Shown here: in pieces, positions 1-12,344 of the stretch | Layout: the number at the start of each line of letters is the position of its first letter | Numbering within the stretch: the stretch's first letter is position 1 | DNA from: Hemibagrus wyckioides | Lineage: Eukaryota > Chordata > Actinopteri > Siluriformes > Bagridae | NCBI RefSeq assembly: GCF_019097595.1 | Contig: NC_080732.1 | Location: forward strand, 8,178,405 to 8,242,404 | DNA length: 64,000 bases | Direction of reading: 5' to 3' | Made by a program: the position numbers and the translations under genes | The notes under the pieces: generated by a model | Databases searched by the model: none | Told to the model about the DNA's origin: nothing | The model's input: the letters and a program-made list of their open reading frames with translations, nothing else

Positions 1-15
1 TTTCCTGCATTCTAA

Positions 16-42
16 ACACACACACACACACACACACACACT
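16..42. repeat. (CA)n microsatellite
   Basis: Uninterrupted CA dinucleotide run near the left edge of the window. Confidence 0.95.
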
Positions 43-1094
43 CGCTAAGTCTATCTCAGTCTGATACAGAGTAGCATTTTCTCTACCACAACTTATGCAC
101 TGAATAGGTTCTTGTCGTTTGATTTAATCTTGAGGGCTTTCGGCTTTGTGAAACTTCTAACTTGGCCATTTCTATTATGGTTTACAAAAGCTTGTTATTT
201 ATTTTTCCCAAAAGAAAGACATAGGAATGTACAGCAGTTCTTCAGCTAGGCAGACCAAGCAGAGTTTGAGCCTTTTATATACATATATATCAGGGTTTGG
301 GTTTAACTTCATTGGGGCCATGGGAGCGTAGTGGTTATTTTTCAGAGATGAGTGAAGGATGTGAGTTCTAGTGACATAGAACACATAGTTTAAACCTTAA
401 AGGAGACCTACACCTTGCAAGTACTTGCAATGTATTTAAAAATTTCTCGGCTAATTTATTCACTGGTGCTGTATATTCATGATTACTGAAAGGATTCACC
501 ATTCCAACAAATATAAGGGATAATGGTAAGGTTAAAAAAATAGCAAGAGCTTATCTCACTCACCATTTTTCAGATACATTTAATGTCCTATTAATGAGAA
601 ATCAAATGTAGAAGTAGAAGTAGTGGAGATGTTAAACATTAGAATGCAATCCAGTAATACATATTGCTATGGCACGGACATTCAACTTGACCAAACAGCG
701 ATCTCCAAGATGGAGAGCATGATGGTGCTGACAGTGGTATTAGCTTCTAAGCTAAAGGTTTGGAACCTGATCTGTTCAAGCAAAGTGTACAAATGAGGAG
801 GTGAGAGAGTCGAACATACATTACTAAAGGGTTTAAAGCTCTGCTCCATTGCTCTTTCCTCTCTAAATCTCAAAATCACTCCCAACAAGTAGTCGCAGCA
901 TTGTGGGTAATAAAGGAAATGAGCCAAAGTGAAAACAGACAGTTTGGGAAGGATTTTTTTCTGTAAGTGATTAGCTCTGGGTCTACATTTAACTGTGTCT
1001 CAATTTATAGTTTCTGAATATTTACCTTAAAATATTGAGCTGCATTTTGTAGGAACAGCCAAGTAGTGCAACAGGTTCACTTCTCCAGTGAGTG

Positions 1095-1096
<2 letters not shown>
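43..1096. other. anonymous AT-rich DNA
   Basis: I see no gene, repeat ends or recognisable element. Open frames are short and have no family signature. Confidence 0.5.

Positions 1097-1131
<35 letters not shown>
1097..1131. repeat. (GA)n microsatellite
   Basis: Perfect GA run of about 35 bp. Confidence 0.95.
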
Positions 1132-1134
<3 letters not shown>

Positions 1135-1939
1135 GCTGTGCTCCTAAACATTGTTTGCAGTCTATATCACTTTAACAGGCTAATCAGATTAGATTGCAAC
1201 TACTGTTAGCTTTTACACTCGGCCAGTGTACCTTTCTAATCAAACAAAGTAAGCTGCTACTCCTACATTGATGATGGATGAACTTTTACTAAGGTTATTC
1301 ATACAGGTCTTTAAAGAGAAAGTCTCTGTAAAGCATAGTGTATTGGATCCCATTTTTTCCCATTAAAACTATGTGTTGCTTTTCTGCTAATGTCACTCCA
1401 TTCATAGAGACACTTAACAGAGACAGTGAGATTGACCACTAAAATTTTACAATAAACAATTGAGTACTTTGTGTTAGGGAGACTACATAGAATGAGAAGC
1501 CCTCCCATGTATGTGAATCATATTAGAATCATGATGTTCTAGATCTCATTCATTTTTATCCCATCATTTATAATTTCCGTACTTTTTTTTTTTTAGTAGT
1601 AATTCCTGGAAAAAACGCAGTTATTTTAATCAGCTTCAAACTGGTGGAATGTGAGAAAACATTAAAATGTTAGATTAAACTTTTAATGTTAATGAGCCAT
1701 TAAAAGCAGTCGAAAATGCTAAATGGGTTTATTTGATATAAACCACTGTCAGGCAAGACCATTCAAAACACAGATTTAGTACAAACACTCATTACTCAGA
1801 TTACTTTGAACAAATGCAGCAGTACTGAAACTAAATTACTAAATGAATGAAAGAGTAATTTAGCACACATTTGCAGAAATTCCCAAAGCCTGGAGTCCTA
1901 CAGAAAAATATATTGACTCACTGAACACATTATTAAAAA
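1132..1939. other. anonymous AT-rich DNA
   Basis: No recognisable feature apart from a short T-run near 1582-1593. Confidence 0.5.
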
Positions 1940-3040
1940 GGCTATACTGTTACTGGTGGGGCCTCTTTTTGCTCTCAAAACACCCTAAATTCTTCATGGC
2001 TTGGATCCACATGGAAATGTTCCCGTGAGTTTCTGGTCCAGAAACATGTGATTTTTTTTTTCAGGCGTACTTTCATGCTGTGAATCTTCCCTGTCACATC
2101 CCATAGGTGCTCTATTGGATTGAGATCTGGTGAGTGGGAAGGCCACTGAAGAAAACTGAACTCAATGTGATGTTCATGCAATCAGTTTGGAGGACTTTAT
2201 TGCTTTGTGGCATGGTGTATTATCATGCTGGATGTAGCCATTAAAAGATGGTAAATTGTGGCCATGAAGGAATGCACATGGTCAGCAACAATACTCAAAT
2301 AGGCTTATTCATATTAACAGCCCCGAATTGTGCCAAGAAAATATTCACACCCACACCACTACACCATCTCCAGCAGCACAAGGCAGGTTGGGTCTGTGGA
2401 ATCTGTCTGTGTTGTCACCAAATTCTGCGTGGCTCTACAAAAATAGAGATTTATCAGACCAGGCTACATTTTCCCATTACTCCACTGTCCAGTTTTGGTT
2501 AATCTATGTCCAGCCTCAGCTTTCTGTTCTTGGCTGACAGAAGTGGAACCCAATGCAGTCTTTGCCGCTGTAGTTCGTCTGCCTCAGGTTTCAACGTGTT
2601 GTGCATTCTAAGGATACTTTTCTGATCACCACAATTGCACAAAATTGTTATATGAGTTACTGTATGTCACCTCAAAACTGTCTGGCCATTCTCCATTAAC
2701 CTTTCTCATCAACAAGTTGTTTCTGTCCACAAAACAGCCATTTACTGGATGTATTTTTCTTTACTGCACCATTCTGAGAAAACTGAGTAAAAATTGAGAC
2801 TGTTGTGAGTGAAACTCCCAGGAGATCAGCAGTTATAGAAAAACTCAAACCTGTATGACAGCTACAATCATGTCATTGTCAAAATCACTGAGATCATTTT
2901 TTTCTCCATTCTGAGGGCTGGTGTAAACATTACCCAAAGGCGCTGGCCATAAACTGTATGATATTATGTATTCCACTGCTGCCACACGACTGGCTGATTA
3001 GATGAAAGGTTAGTTGTATAGGTGTTCCTAGTCCTCTGTG
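1940..3040 (-). mobile_element. degenerate Tc1-like DNA transposon
   Basis: The whole stretch reads, in reverse complement, like a widespread fish Tc1-like element whose ends carry an AGGAACACC-type inverted repeat. The right end keeps aggtgttccta near 3021, next to a block (ctgctgccacacgactggct, 2978-2997) typical of this family's 5' end. The left end (ggggcctc...gctctcaaaac) matches the region just after the transposase stop, and the left inverted repeat has largely decayed. The element is about 1.1 kb, close to full length for this class. Frameshifts and stops make it inactive. The family identification comes from memory. Confidence 0.85.
1975..2181 (-). pseudogene. Tc1-like transposase C-terminal fragment
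   Basis: A 68-codon reverse-strand frame contains WPSHSPDLNPIEHLWD, the hallmark block around the third acidic residue of the Tc1/mariner DDE catalytic domain (the E of NPIEHLWD). It is followed by the usual basic C-terminal segment. The first two catalytic aspartates would lie at higher coordinates in other, shifted frames. It cannot give a complete transposase. The DDE assignment is secure; the subfamily is not. Confidence 0.9.
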
Positions 3041-6023
3041 AGTATATTTAAGGGCTCTGTTTTTGGGTCAACACAAGTGCAAAGCTAATGCTTGCATTTT
3101 GCTATTTTGGTTGGGTGCAAACAAACTGTTTTGTGTATGCATGCTGGTGCTAATTTTGTAACACTCAAAATCTGCCGACCGCGTAAGATTTTACTTTGGT
3201 CAAAAAATGCATGTGTGTTAGTGCCTCCCAAGATCCCCCTCTTTTCCTCTGCAAGAAGTGCAGGAAATGAGAAAACCAGAACTAGAAAAAATGAATGACA
3301 TGATGCACAGTAACAACTCTATAACAACAGGCACAAAAAAGGTGTGTGTATACAGCATTGAGTGAGTGGAATAAGAGTCCAGCTGAAGAATTGGCCCTTA
3401 AATTGAAAAATATAATTATATATAATTATAATTTCTCCTCTGTTTAAAAAGACTGCTATATCCAGGTAGCACTTCATATGAGGTGCATTCAGTTTTTTGA
3501 TAGTAGGTCATTTTGAAAACAATATAGTTTCTCAAAAACTGTGGGGCCAAAGACTAGAATTATGATACAATCTCTGTTCTCCTGAAGGTCTTTGGGGTTA
3601 AACTCAGTCACTGCTTTTATACTAAACTGCCACAGTGCTCACAAAGTCTTGCGTGAAAAAACAAAACAAATTCTTTCTACTGTTTACTTTTCCTGCTTAA
3701 TCCTGAGGGTAACCACTTTCTTTTTTAATTTAAGAGTGCTATACAAAGGGTCCCTTTTCGACATGCTATGCAAAAGGACCCTAGTAGACTACAAGTAGAC
3801 ATAGACTATAAACTCCTACAAACTATAGTTTGTAAACTATAAATTGAACAGCTGGGGTATTGAAAAATAATAGAGGTCTGCCGTGTTCTAATGTGCTTTT
3901 CACATAATACCAGTGTATCCTTAGTAGTGTAGCCTTCCTTCTTCTACTTTGCAGAGACAAATTTAAGTTGTCAAACACTAAATTTAAAAATAGCTGGTTA
4001 AATAAAGATTTTGTCCACTGATTTGACACAATATTTAACCTTTTTGTGTCACTGAACTTCTGTAGCGCCCTTTCTCACAGCCCTGCCCTCTGATAGGTCC
4101 AGGTTGACAGGATCAGTCTCACTTTCCTAATCAGCACAATGTTATGTCACGTGCCTTGATGGGGTCAACACTTGACAGTCTTAAATAGTTGAATGGTGGC
4201 TTGAGAATCCCAAAGGTTATTTCTATCCCAACTTCAGTTTTTGCACGAGACACATAATTGACCCAGAGTACCAGGCTGTGGCTTTGAATATAGAGTCAAA
4301 ATGGACTTCTTGCTGGTATACCCTGTCTCCAAGCAACAACCCAGGCCATTTTTCCTTAATACTGGTAATCTGGGACTGACCACAGGTCATGTATACAGGG
4401 AAAAAGGTCTTCAGGGGTCTATATTCATGTTCTGTTAATGCCCAGTTACGTCTAGACATTTCAGAAAGTGTGCAAGTGAATAGACTATCTGAAAATTGAT
4501 CATATCCACTGACTTCTTTCCTACAAGAAATGATGTTCTAATAATGCTCTGTGCATTCTAAAAACATATACCAACAGATTTACCAACATGTGATGCATGT
4601 GTGGTAATAATAAAGGCTACTTAAAAAAAAAAAAAAAAACTTGCAACAGTGATCTACCCAAGACTAGCTTGCTAACGCTACAATCCTGCTTTGAGGTACA
4701 CTCCTCTAGACCCTTCTTCTAGTAAATAAAACTACAAAAATGATTAATTTATTAATGAGTTGCTGTCCTACTTTACTAGTTTTCTGCAGGTGAAGTACAG
4801 AACATTCTTCAAATCAAGTTAAAGAAGTCCTTAGCATTACAGCACAGAATGCTTCTTGGAATTCACAACAGGTAAATAAGAAACATACAAATTGGACACA
4901 ATACAATTCTCAAGGCAGTCAAATTCTCTTACGTGAATTGAAAAAGGATGTTCATTTAGATATTTATTTCAACTAGTTGGTAGTGTGATAAAATGAGACC
5001 CATCCATCTCTGGAACACTGGCAACAGCAGCCAGAATGAAAGAAAAGAACCAGCAGCAAACACAGGTGACAGAGACAAAGCATGCAGAGTAAAATGTGTT
5101 GTTTGCTCTGGAACATTCTGCTATTTCCCTCTCAGACTCTCCAGTCAAAGCTCATAGTAATGCTTGTCCACCAAACCAAATCCTGCATGGAACATTCACC
5201 CTGTACTTTCTCTTCCATTTCCTTTTCACACAAAAGATAAATAAATACCCTGAACTCTCTTAACCGGTTACTGTTGTTTGTGTTTTGCATGAACACTCAT
5301 CTCTTGAAAGCTAATGCACAAATTCCTATGAATTGCTTATAGCTTACTCATACATTCTCTAACACATTGACACATACAGAGTTCAAACAGCAGACAAAAG
5401 AAAAAAAAGAAAAAAGAGCCAGAGTAAATAAATAAAAAAAATCCCCAAAAGAGACAGAGAAATGGAGGAAAAATGTCTGAAGTAAAAACAGAACATTTGG
5501 GAAAGCAAATTAAGTTTTTCAAATGATTCATTTAGCACAGCATGTATTTACAGACTTGTTAGTGCGAATTAATTAGGGAACTAAATGATGTCAGAAAAAA
5601 TATGCACTTTGAAGTTTGGGAAGTAAACATTCCCATTGAGCATTCAGAAAAACCCTTCATGAATTGCTGTTTGAAAAAGGCTTTAATGGAAATGCATTAA
5701 ATCTTTGAATGAAAAGAGACAGCCCAATGGTTTGTTTCTATGATGCCAAAAAACCTTTTAGGTGTTGTCATATTTCTTGTCCGTGTCTCTCATCAGGTAA
5801 AGGTCCTTTACAAACACCAGGTTTGGACAATTTAATATTCCCTGCAAATAAATGCCCTGAATACATCTACGAATTTGTTTGTAGATAATTATTTTTTTTA
5901 TTTACTATGTTTGCATGGATTTGGTTCATAAACCTCTATCTAACCTATTTAAAAAAAAAACATATTAGGCAATATTGCAGTACATATGCTCATGTTCATT
6001 AAAAACTAAAAACTAAAAATCCT
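3041..6023. other. anonymous DNA, 3 kb
   Basis: No coding signature. I see a poly(A) run at 4623-4639 and short A/T-rich low-complexity patches near 3410-3435 and 5400-5450. The longest open frames (up to 78 codons) match no family I recognise. Confidence 0.5.
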
Positions 6024-6024
6024 G

Positions 6025-6056
<32 letters not shown>

Positions 6057-6064
6057 ATATATAA
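6024..6064. repeat. (TA)n/(TATG)n microsatellite, left half
   Basis: Alternating TA with a few TATG units. It continues on the far side of the inserted element at 6843, so the two halves probably formed one array before insertion. Confidence 0.85.
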
Positions 6065-6842
6065 AGGGTTGCAAAGGGACACAAATTTTCCACGGGAACT
6101 TTATCTCGGGAATTTTGGAAATATTACAGGATTATGGGAATTTATGGGAATTTATTTAAATTATTTAGAAATTTGGGGAAATTTTTATAAATACAAACAT
6201 AAATATAAACATTTTGTTTGTTTGGTCATAAGCTGACATGCAAGCAAACTAGTGCAGAAATGAGATTTTTGTCTTTGATTTAATTGTAAGTAGAACTTTA
6301 ATTAATTCTTTCATTGAACACAAAAGCATAAAGGTTGAATGTAAAAAACTGTAAAACGAAAGCATCCCCCACCTTTTCCCTTCCAAAAAAAGTCCCATTC
6401 AAAATTGTAATCTTCATGTTCAAATGCAGAACTGTGGCTTCAATATTCCAGTGACAATAGTAAAATTTTGTTTTAAATATATATGTATGTAATATTTATG
6501 CAATATACATGACCACTCAACAAGATGGACATTTTTTTTTAATTATTTTGTGTGCAGGATTCAAGAAATGATCAATGCATGTTATGGGGGAATGCACAGT
6601 GCATGTGGAGGTGTGGCATCAATAATCCTGAAGGCTGTGTGCATGTGATTGAGGAATATACATGGTTGTTTTATCAGGTTGTTTTAACCAAGATTATTCT
6701 GCAAGATATTTATTCAACTACATTTAAGTTCCCTGTTATAGGCTAAACTGCAATTTTGCAAATTCCCGTTAATTCCCATATATTCCAGTTAATTCCCATG
6801 GAAAGTTTCCAGCCTTAAAAATTCCTGGAATTTTGCAACCCT
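6065..6842. mobile_element. non-autonomous hAT-like DNA transposon
   Basis: The 778-bp segment begins agggttgcaaa and ends tttgcaaccct, a perfect 11-bp terminal inverted repeat. Inside the ends it carries many 'gggaattta' and 'aattccc' repeats, so the subterminal regions are also partly inverted. No transposase frame remains. The 8 bases outside the ends are atatataa and atatacat, compatible with a decayed 8-bp duplication of the hAT type, but the TA-rich target makes this ambiguous. The hAT assignment is an inference from end sequence and general resemblance to fish repeats. Confidence 0.75.
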
Positions 6843-6880
6843 ATATACATATATAAATATATATATATATATATAAACTA
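6843..6880. repeat. (TA)n microsatellite, right half
   Basis: TA-rich run directly after the right end of the inserted element. Confidence 0.85.
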
Positions 6881-7038
6881 ACTAATAGCCAATATTTAGA
6901 GTAGTGTTCATGGCATTGATCTGATCACATGTAGCACAATTCCAACTTTCATTTAAATTTAACCCTTCTCACCAGTATACAACTTATCAGACAAACAAAT
7001 TAATTATTAAGGCAAGGACATCTCCCACCCCCACATTC

Positions 7039-7165
7039 TAGACAACGACTATCGAGAGCATCCTGAGCAGCTGCATCACTGCCTGGATTGAGAATGGCAC
7101 TGTCGCAGAACACAAGACCCTGCAGTTGATAGTGTAAAGATTATCCATCACTTTTACACCACATG
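7039..7165 (+). mobile_element. L2-type LINE fragment, end of ORF2
   Basis: The plus strand reads ESILSSCITAWIENGT and then a block resembling KTLQ-IV. This resembles the extreme C-terminal part of the reverse transcriptase ORF of fish L2/CR1-clade LINEs. It breaks off after acaccacatg, where another repeat is inserted, and resumes at 7330. It is 5'-truncated, as expected for incomplete target-primed reverse transcription. Confidence 0.8.
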
Positions 7166-7329
7166 TTTACATTTATAGCATTTAGCAGACACCCTTATCC
7201 AGAGTGACTTACATTTATCTCATTTATACAACTGAGCAACTGGGGGTTAGGGGCCTTGCTCAAGGGTCCTGGGATTTAAACTCACGACCATCCAGTCGGT
7301 AGTCCAACCACTGAACTACCACTTCCCTG
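7166..7329 (-). mobile_element. short dispersed repeat inserted in the LINE
   Basis: This contains the common fish motif agcagacacccttatccaga followed by 'gagtgacttac', then 'gagcaactgggggttaggggccttgctcaagg' type sequence and a box like 'tttaaactcacgacca'. The LINE sequence is continuous if this segment is removed. In reverse orientation the same core (ctctggataa...) occurs at 27280, 37017 and 56400. The family name is unknown to me; a SINE is possible. Confidence 0.65.
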
Positions 7330-7683
7330 CGCTGCATCTGCAAAGCTAACAGCATTGTGGATGACCCAAAACATGAACTCTTCACCCTCTTGCTGTCTGG
7401 AAAAAGGTACTGAAACATTAAGGCCCTCACAAACAGACTGTGTAACAACCCCCCACACACAACCACTTTACTCACTACATAACTGTGTACTGGTTGCTTC
7501 TGCACTGTGAACACTATTGTATTTTGCACACATGCACTTTATGTAGTATTGTGTAGTGTACTTAGCTCTGTGTTGTTTTATGTAGTTCTGTGTTTTATAT
7601 TGCACAAGGATCCTGGAGGAACATTGTTTCATTTCACTATGTACTGCCCAAGCTGTATATGGTTGAAATGAAAATAAAAGCAG
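7330..7683 (+). mobile_element. L2-type LINE 3' end
   Basis: This is the continuation of the LINE. The plus strand encodes pieces resembling SIVDDP and LFTLLSGKR of the ORF2 C-terminus. A 3' UTR rich in 'ttgcac' and 'tgtag' follows, ending with tttcactatgtactg, then a 'ggttgaaatgaaaataaaag' tail. The same tail occurs at 20629-20682. Stops and frameshifts make it dead. Confidence 0.85.
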
Positions 7684-8546
7684 AATTCTCAGTGAGGTTC
7701 ATTTTGTGTAATGAAATTGCATTTTCTCAGTAACTGGAATATTTTTATCTGGGCCTAGCAGTCTATTGATTAAAATCAAATTCACTGACCCGGGCTGCAT
7801 TGATATGCTGGAGACAACTAACACCACTCTAATACATTATTCATCATAAGTGTAACTGCTCCAACTGCGTGGCTTCTTAATTACAATACAGACAGTGACC
7901 TGAAAAGTGCATCAGTGTGTCATGAACTTTTGTGTGAAACTCCAAGTGCTTAATCATATCAAGCGAGAGCCACAGACCTATTTACACACAGACACGTGTT
8001 CTTCTACACAATACCCTTATTCCATGGCAAGGGCAATAGAGGGAAGGTGAATGTTTCTTCCATGCCTGGAGGGTAAGCATTTTTTCTATTCCATGATAAG
8101 GATGTTGAAATCCCTATAATAGCCATCCAATTGTTGTGCTGTTCTGTTATTGACAAAGTGGAAAAAAGTAAAGATCTGCTATCTTTTGCCTGTTTTCATC
8201 CAAATGGCTTTTTACTGATAAAATAGTGTGCATCATCCTTAAAAAACAAAACAAAATAAAACAAAAAATGCATAGGATTTGGTGTATTAAATAGAACTCA
8301 CCATACATAATGTAGTGTATATCAGAGATTATGTATCTTTTGTGTTCCACATTTTCTCATATCTTTATTTATAATAGAGAATTTTTTTTTTCAAATTAGA
8401 CAGCTTTCTGTGATTTTAATTTCACAAATAATTACAATCGGAGCAGAACAGAGATGTTTCTCATCTGATAGGGCTCCAAGTTTCTGGCATCATGTGACAA
8501 AGCCAATAAGTCTGGAAGAGACCACACAATAGGGGTTGAGGAGAGA
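7684..8546. other. anonymous DNA
   Basis: No recognised feature. It may include flanking parts of the Harbinger relic that follows, but I found no terminal inverted repeats. Confidence 0.4.
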
Positions 8547-8756
8547 CTCTTTACAGAAAGTCTCTGGATGCAACATTTTAGAATGTCACAGCTCACGTTT
8601 GAGATGCTGCGCCAATTCATTGGTTGTGGAAAGCAGATTGCCATCGCCCTCTTCAAGCTGGCAACCTGAGCAGAGTACAGAGTAGTGGGGGAAACTTTTA
8701 AGGTTAGTAAAAGGAACGCCCATCGATGTGTATACGCTGTGTGCACAACTATAAAA
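8547..8756 (+). pseudogene. PIF/Harbinger (HARBI1-like) transposase relic
   Basis: Read in one plus frame from 8547, the translation contains WMQHFRMSQLTFEMLRQF, then IAIALFKLAT, one TGA stop at 8667-8669, then AEYRVVGETFKVSKRNAHRC. This order resembles the N-terminal helix-turn-helix region of HARBI1-like nucleases ('FR-S...F', 'VAIALYKLAT', 'EYR-V...F-VS-S-VHRCV'). About 70 codons are covered. The catalytic DDE domain is not visible in this window. A longer open frame on the opposite strand (8432-8851) is its antisense shadow. The family call is an inference from motifs. Confidence 0.7.
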
Positions 8757-10120
8757 TAACAACTAATGCATCGTAATATCTGGCTGCTGAATGTAGCGGA
8801 GGCCAATATAATTGCACACCGCAGCAGATTCTCCAGTAGCAGATTCTCCAAGATGCCCAGTAAAACCTACTAGCATTTCCTTATAAAACTGCACAAAATA
8901 TATCTGAGACTACTGATGCATTTCGTAATAAATGACTGTTGCAAATATTGCTTATGTTTAGTTTATTACAATGTACCGCTCTTTATAGTCTTTTTTTATA
9001 CAGTAATGTTGAATTTTCTTCTTTTTAAAATTTTACTGTATAATAATCATTTATAAACTCAATATTATAAGGTTTTACCTGTTATTGTGGTTGGAAAAGC
9101 ACATAAACTTTATATTTTATTAACTTTATCTTCAAACTCAAAGATAAACTGAAGTTTCCAGTGTAACCGTACTGAAGTTCAGCTCAACAGATATGTATGA
9201 TGTGTTTATGTGGTTGTACACAACTATACAATGCATGCTCTAATGCATATCGTTAAATGTTTTATGTTGAAATGTCAATATCTTATCTTCTAGATATCAG
9301 AGAATATATTTAGCATATTAGATCATTATGTGATTTTAGTCATAATGGGTTTTTTTGCTGAGTTTAGTGCTAGATTTTTCATCTGTGTTTCGACTGTGCG
9401 AGCACCAAAAGTGTCTGTTCATGATAGACCACAGCTCATGTGAGGCCACATGTTTTCATGATAGACCACAGCTCATGTGAGGCTCTTACACCATAATACA
9501 TTACCCTTGATTCATAATACTCCATTATTAGTCCATAAGCAACAAACATTACAGTAACTCATCTAAATCACCTACTCATATGACAGGAGTTTCCTCTGAA
9601 AAAATTATAATGATAAAGAAAAATATGACTAATGAGGTCTAACTATGAGAACGCATCAGTGTGTGGGTCAAACAAAAATCCATGATAATAGCTTTACCTT
9701 TTGATTGTATGTGAATTTACAGTGTTCATATTTGTGTGGCTGAGATACGGGTAGAATGAAAGATCGCTAATGCCATTTAATGCCTTTTTATGAAACAGAA
9801 ATGCAGGTAAACACAGATGATCACAGCTGAATTTTTTATGTACCCACGCAGGACACAGATAAAGGGGTTACATATACACAGGTTAAAGAACCACTGCCAG
9901 CATAATTATCAGAACCAGAATCAGAAGGATCACCAGACTGCTGAAAAATCCTATTCCCATTCTGATGTATACAGCATAAATAAAGCTGTCTGTGCTAATA
10001 CCCACACAGCAGTGGCATTTTAAGGTTTTTCATTCATACAGTTTGAGCCACAGCCGATTAAATCAAGGGCTCAAACAAGGGTTCTTCATAATTAGTGTTC
10101 CTTAGAGTACATACAGTATA
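8757..10120. other. anonymous AT-rich DNA
   Basis: No gene signature. The stretch holds a two-copy tandem duplication at 9418-9483. Confidence 0.45.
9418..9483. repeat. 37-bp tandem duplication, two copies
   Basis: The 29-bp core starting ttcatgatagaccacagctc occurs at 9418-9446 and again at 9455-9483, with no difference seen. Confidence 0.9.
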
Positions 10121-10498
10121 TACACTACTGCTCAAAAGTTTGGGATCACTTGCATATTTCAGCTTGATTTCAGCTAGGGAGGAAGACTCCATCAGCCAAT
10201 CCATCTTGTAAGAGATGCTCCAGGAAGCATGGGGTGAAATCTCATCAGATTATCTTGAATAATTGACCGCTAGAATGCCCCGGCTGTAACTGCTGCAAAA
10301 GGTGTTTTTTTTTTTTTGATGAAGGCAAGGTTTGAAGAAAACATTCATCATTTCCATCAAAATCATTATTTCTAATTCTGACATGTCAGCATGTCCTGTT
10401 CTTTTGCTATATTTTCTATTCACACTAATTTCCATTGTGTTTCCTTGGAAATGAATACAATTTTTGAATGATCCCAAACTTTTTTGAGTGGTAGTGTA
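10121..10498. mobile_element. Tc1/mariner-type MITE
   Basis: The 378-bp unit starts tacactactgctcaaaagtt and ends with the near-perfect reverse complement (aacttttttgagtggtagtg then ta). The terminal inverted repeats of 28 and 30 bp end in 'tgggatca'. TA at each end is the expected Tc1/mariner target duplication. No transposase is encoded, so it would have depended on a related Tc1 source. Confidence 0.9.
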
Positions 10499-12344
10499 AA
10501 TGTCATGAAGGTTAACCTGAGAAAGGCAAGGGAGGGGAGCAGGCAGAAAGTGACTGGGAAAGAGAGAAAGTGAATAAGAAACTTGACAGATGTTGAGGGC
10601 TATACAGTGACCCTTTATGTCATAGGCCATATTTTTTTCCTATACCCATTTGGCCAATAGTATGCATAACAGCCTTTTAAGATGCCCTGTATATTATTGC
10701 TGTTAAAATCTTATTGAACTACCCTTAACCTTGATGACTACAGACTCCTTCTATTGCAGGAAAGAAACTGAAAGGTTTTCTTCTTCCTTCTGTTGCTTTT
10801 ACCTTTGCCAGTCTTTAAAGTCTCAGACTCAAATCACCTTATCCTATCTGAGGTGATTTCTCAATAATATCTTCAGGCCTATGGTAGTTCCATTTCTGTC
10901 GAAAGTGATTCAACATTCATGAATTCACATCAGGGTCAGAATAAGAAGCAAAATGGTTGCTGATGAATCAGGCTTGCATAATGGAGTATCAATTTGTTGC
11001 TTTATTGCTATTTCCACATGAGGCAGTGAGTCAAGGTCAGGGAGTGTATTAGAATGAAAGGACCAGAGTGCAGTTACTGTTACTGGTGATTTAAAAGGGG
11101 AATACATCTGTGGCACTGGACAAACCCACCACTTATTGCCAGTGACATTCAACAACTAAAATACCATTTTAACACAAATCACAGGTTTATATTTGCAAAA
11201 AGGATAAAACAAAACAAAACACAGGTTTGTATTTGCAAAAAGGAGTAAAAACAAACATTAAATGATAAATGAATCAACAAATAAGCCTCATTGTCAAAGT
11301 TGAAAGTGATGGCAGTGGATATTTACTTGCTGCATGTTGTACTGTGAAAACCTGTGTCTTATCTCCAAACATCTTATTAATGAATTACTGGTAAATCCAT
11401 TGTATTGCAGTACATTATCTCTGAAAAAAAAAGTAAACTAAAGTTTATCTAAAAATGTATATAAGTGTTGCTGCTAAATTATAGTCCTAGTTAATATCAC
11501 TTATTTCATTAATTTATTTGTTTATTTTTCATTCACTTTCTCTGGCGGGGTCAAAAGATTGATAAGGTCATTGTTAAAGAAGATGTTAAAGTACCTAATC
11601 ACTAAGGGCATGACCTCTACCCAATCTTCCTGATTTGTAAGTGCTGATTTTCATACTGTACATCAACTCTGTGTGCCAGAGTTCTACTTTACAAATAACA
11701 CTTATGTTACATCTATCCTCCATATTGGACACCTTTTCCAGTCATGGTTGTGGCTTGGTAGCTTCTCCATTTAACCACAAATGGGACTTGCGACAACATT
11801 GAGTTTGAGATCCATCTTAAATAGTTCAAACATCATGAATACAAACACAACACTTGCTGTGCACATTCAGAAATCAGATTTCATAAAAAATTTCTTCCAC
11901 CCACTCCTACACCTGCTGCCTGATGGGCACTGCAATTGAAACTCAAATTTTCTTCCTGCAGTTCGTGAACCCACTAGATTAGTTGGTAAGGCCACCATTT
12001 AGTTGGTGAGTTGAGCCTGGTTATGTGGGTGGCCCAGTCACCAAGCACCCATCTGCAGACACTACCCATAATCCTGACTCTAGGTTTGAATTGCAGTAAC
12101 CCGAATCCAGGCAGGGTTCTTAGATGTACCTGTTCACCAAGGGTGGTCCTACTGGGTGCATTAAGCTCCTGCTGACATAGCCCTGAAGTATATCACCTCC
12201 TCACCTCCACTATAAAATGGTCTTAAGATTACTCTTCCTGAAGTTTGACTTGGTTATTGTTCTTCGGTTTTTGACATCCATCAGAAGATCCTCATTCATC
12301 CAGTGTTCAGCTTTCCTATTTGCTTTATTCTGGCTTTGGTTTAG
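10499..12344. other. anonymous DNA
   Basis: No coding or element signature, apart from the tandem duplication at 11181-11244. Confidence 0.45.
11181..11244. repeat. 40-bp tandem duplication, two copies
   Basis: acaggtttatatttgcaaaa plus 'agga' at 11181-11204 recurs at 11221-11244 with one difference. Confidence 0.85.

Noticed and set aside
8432..8851. 139-codon reverse-strand frame as a gene
   Set aside because: It is antisense to a Harbinger transposase relic that has clear family motifs on the plus strand.
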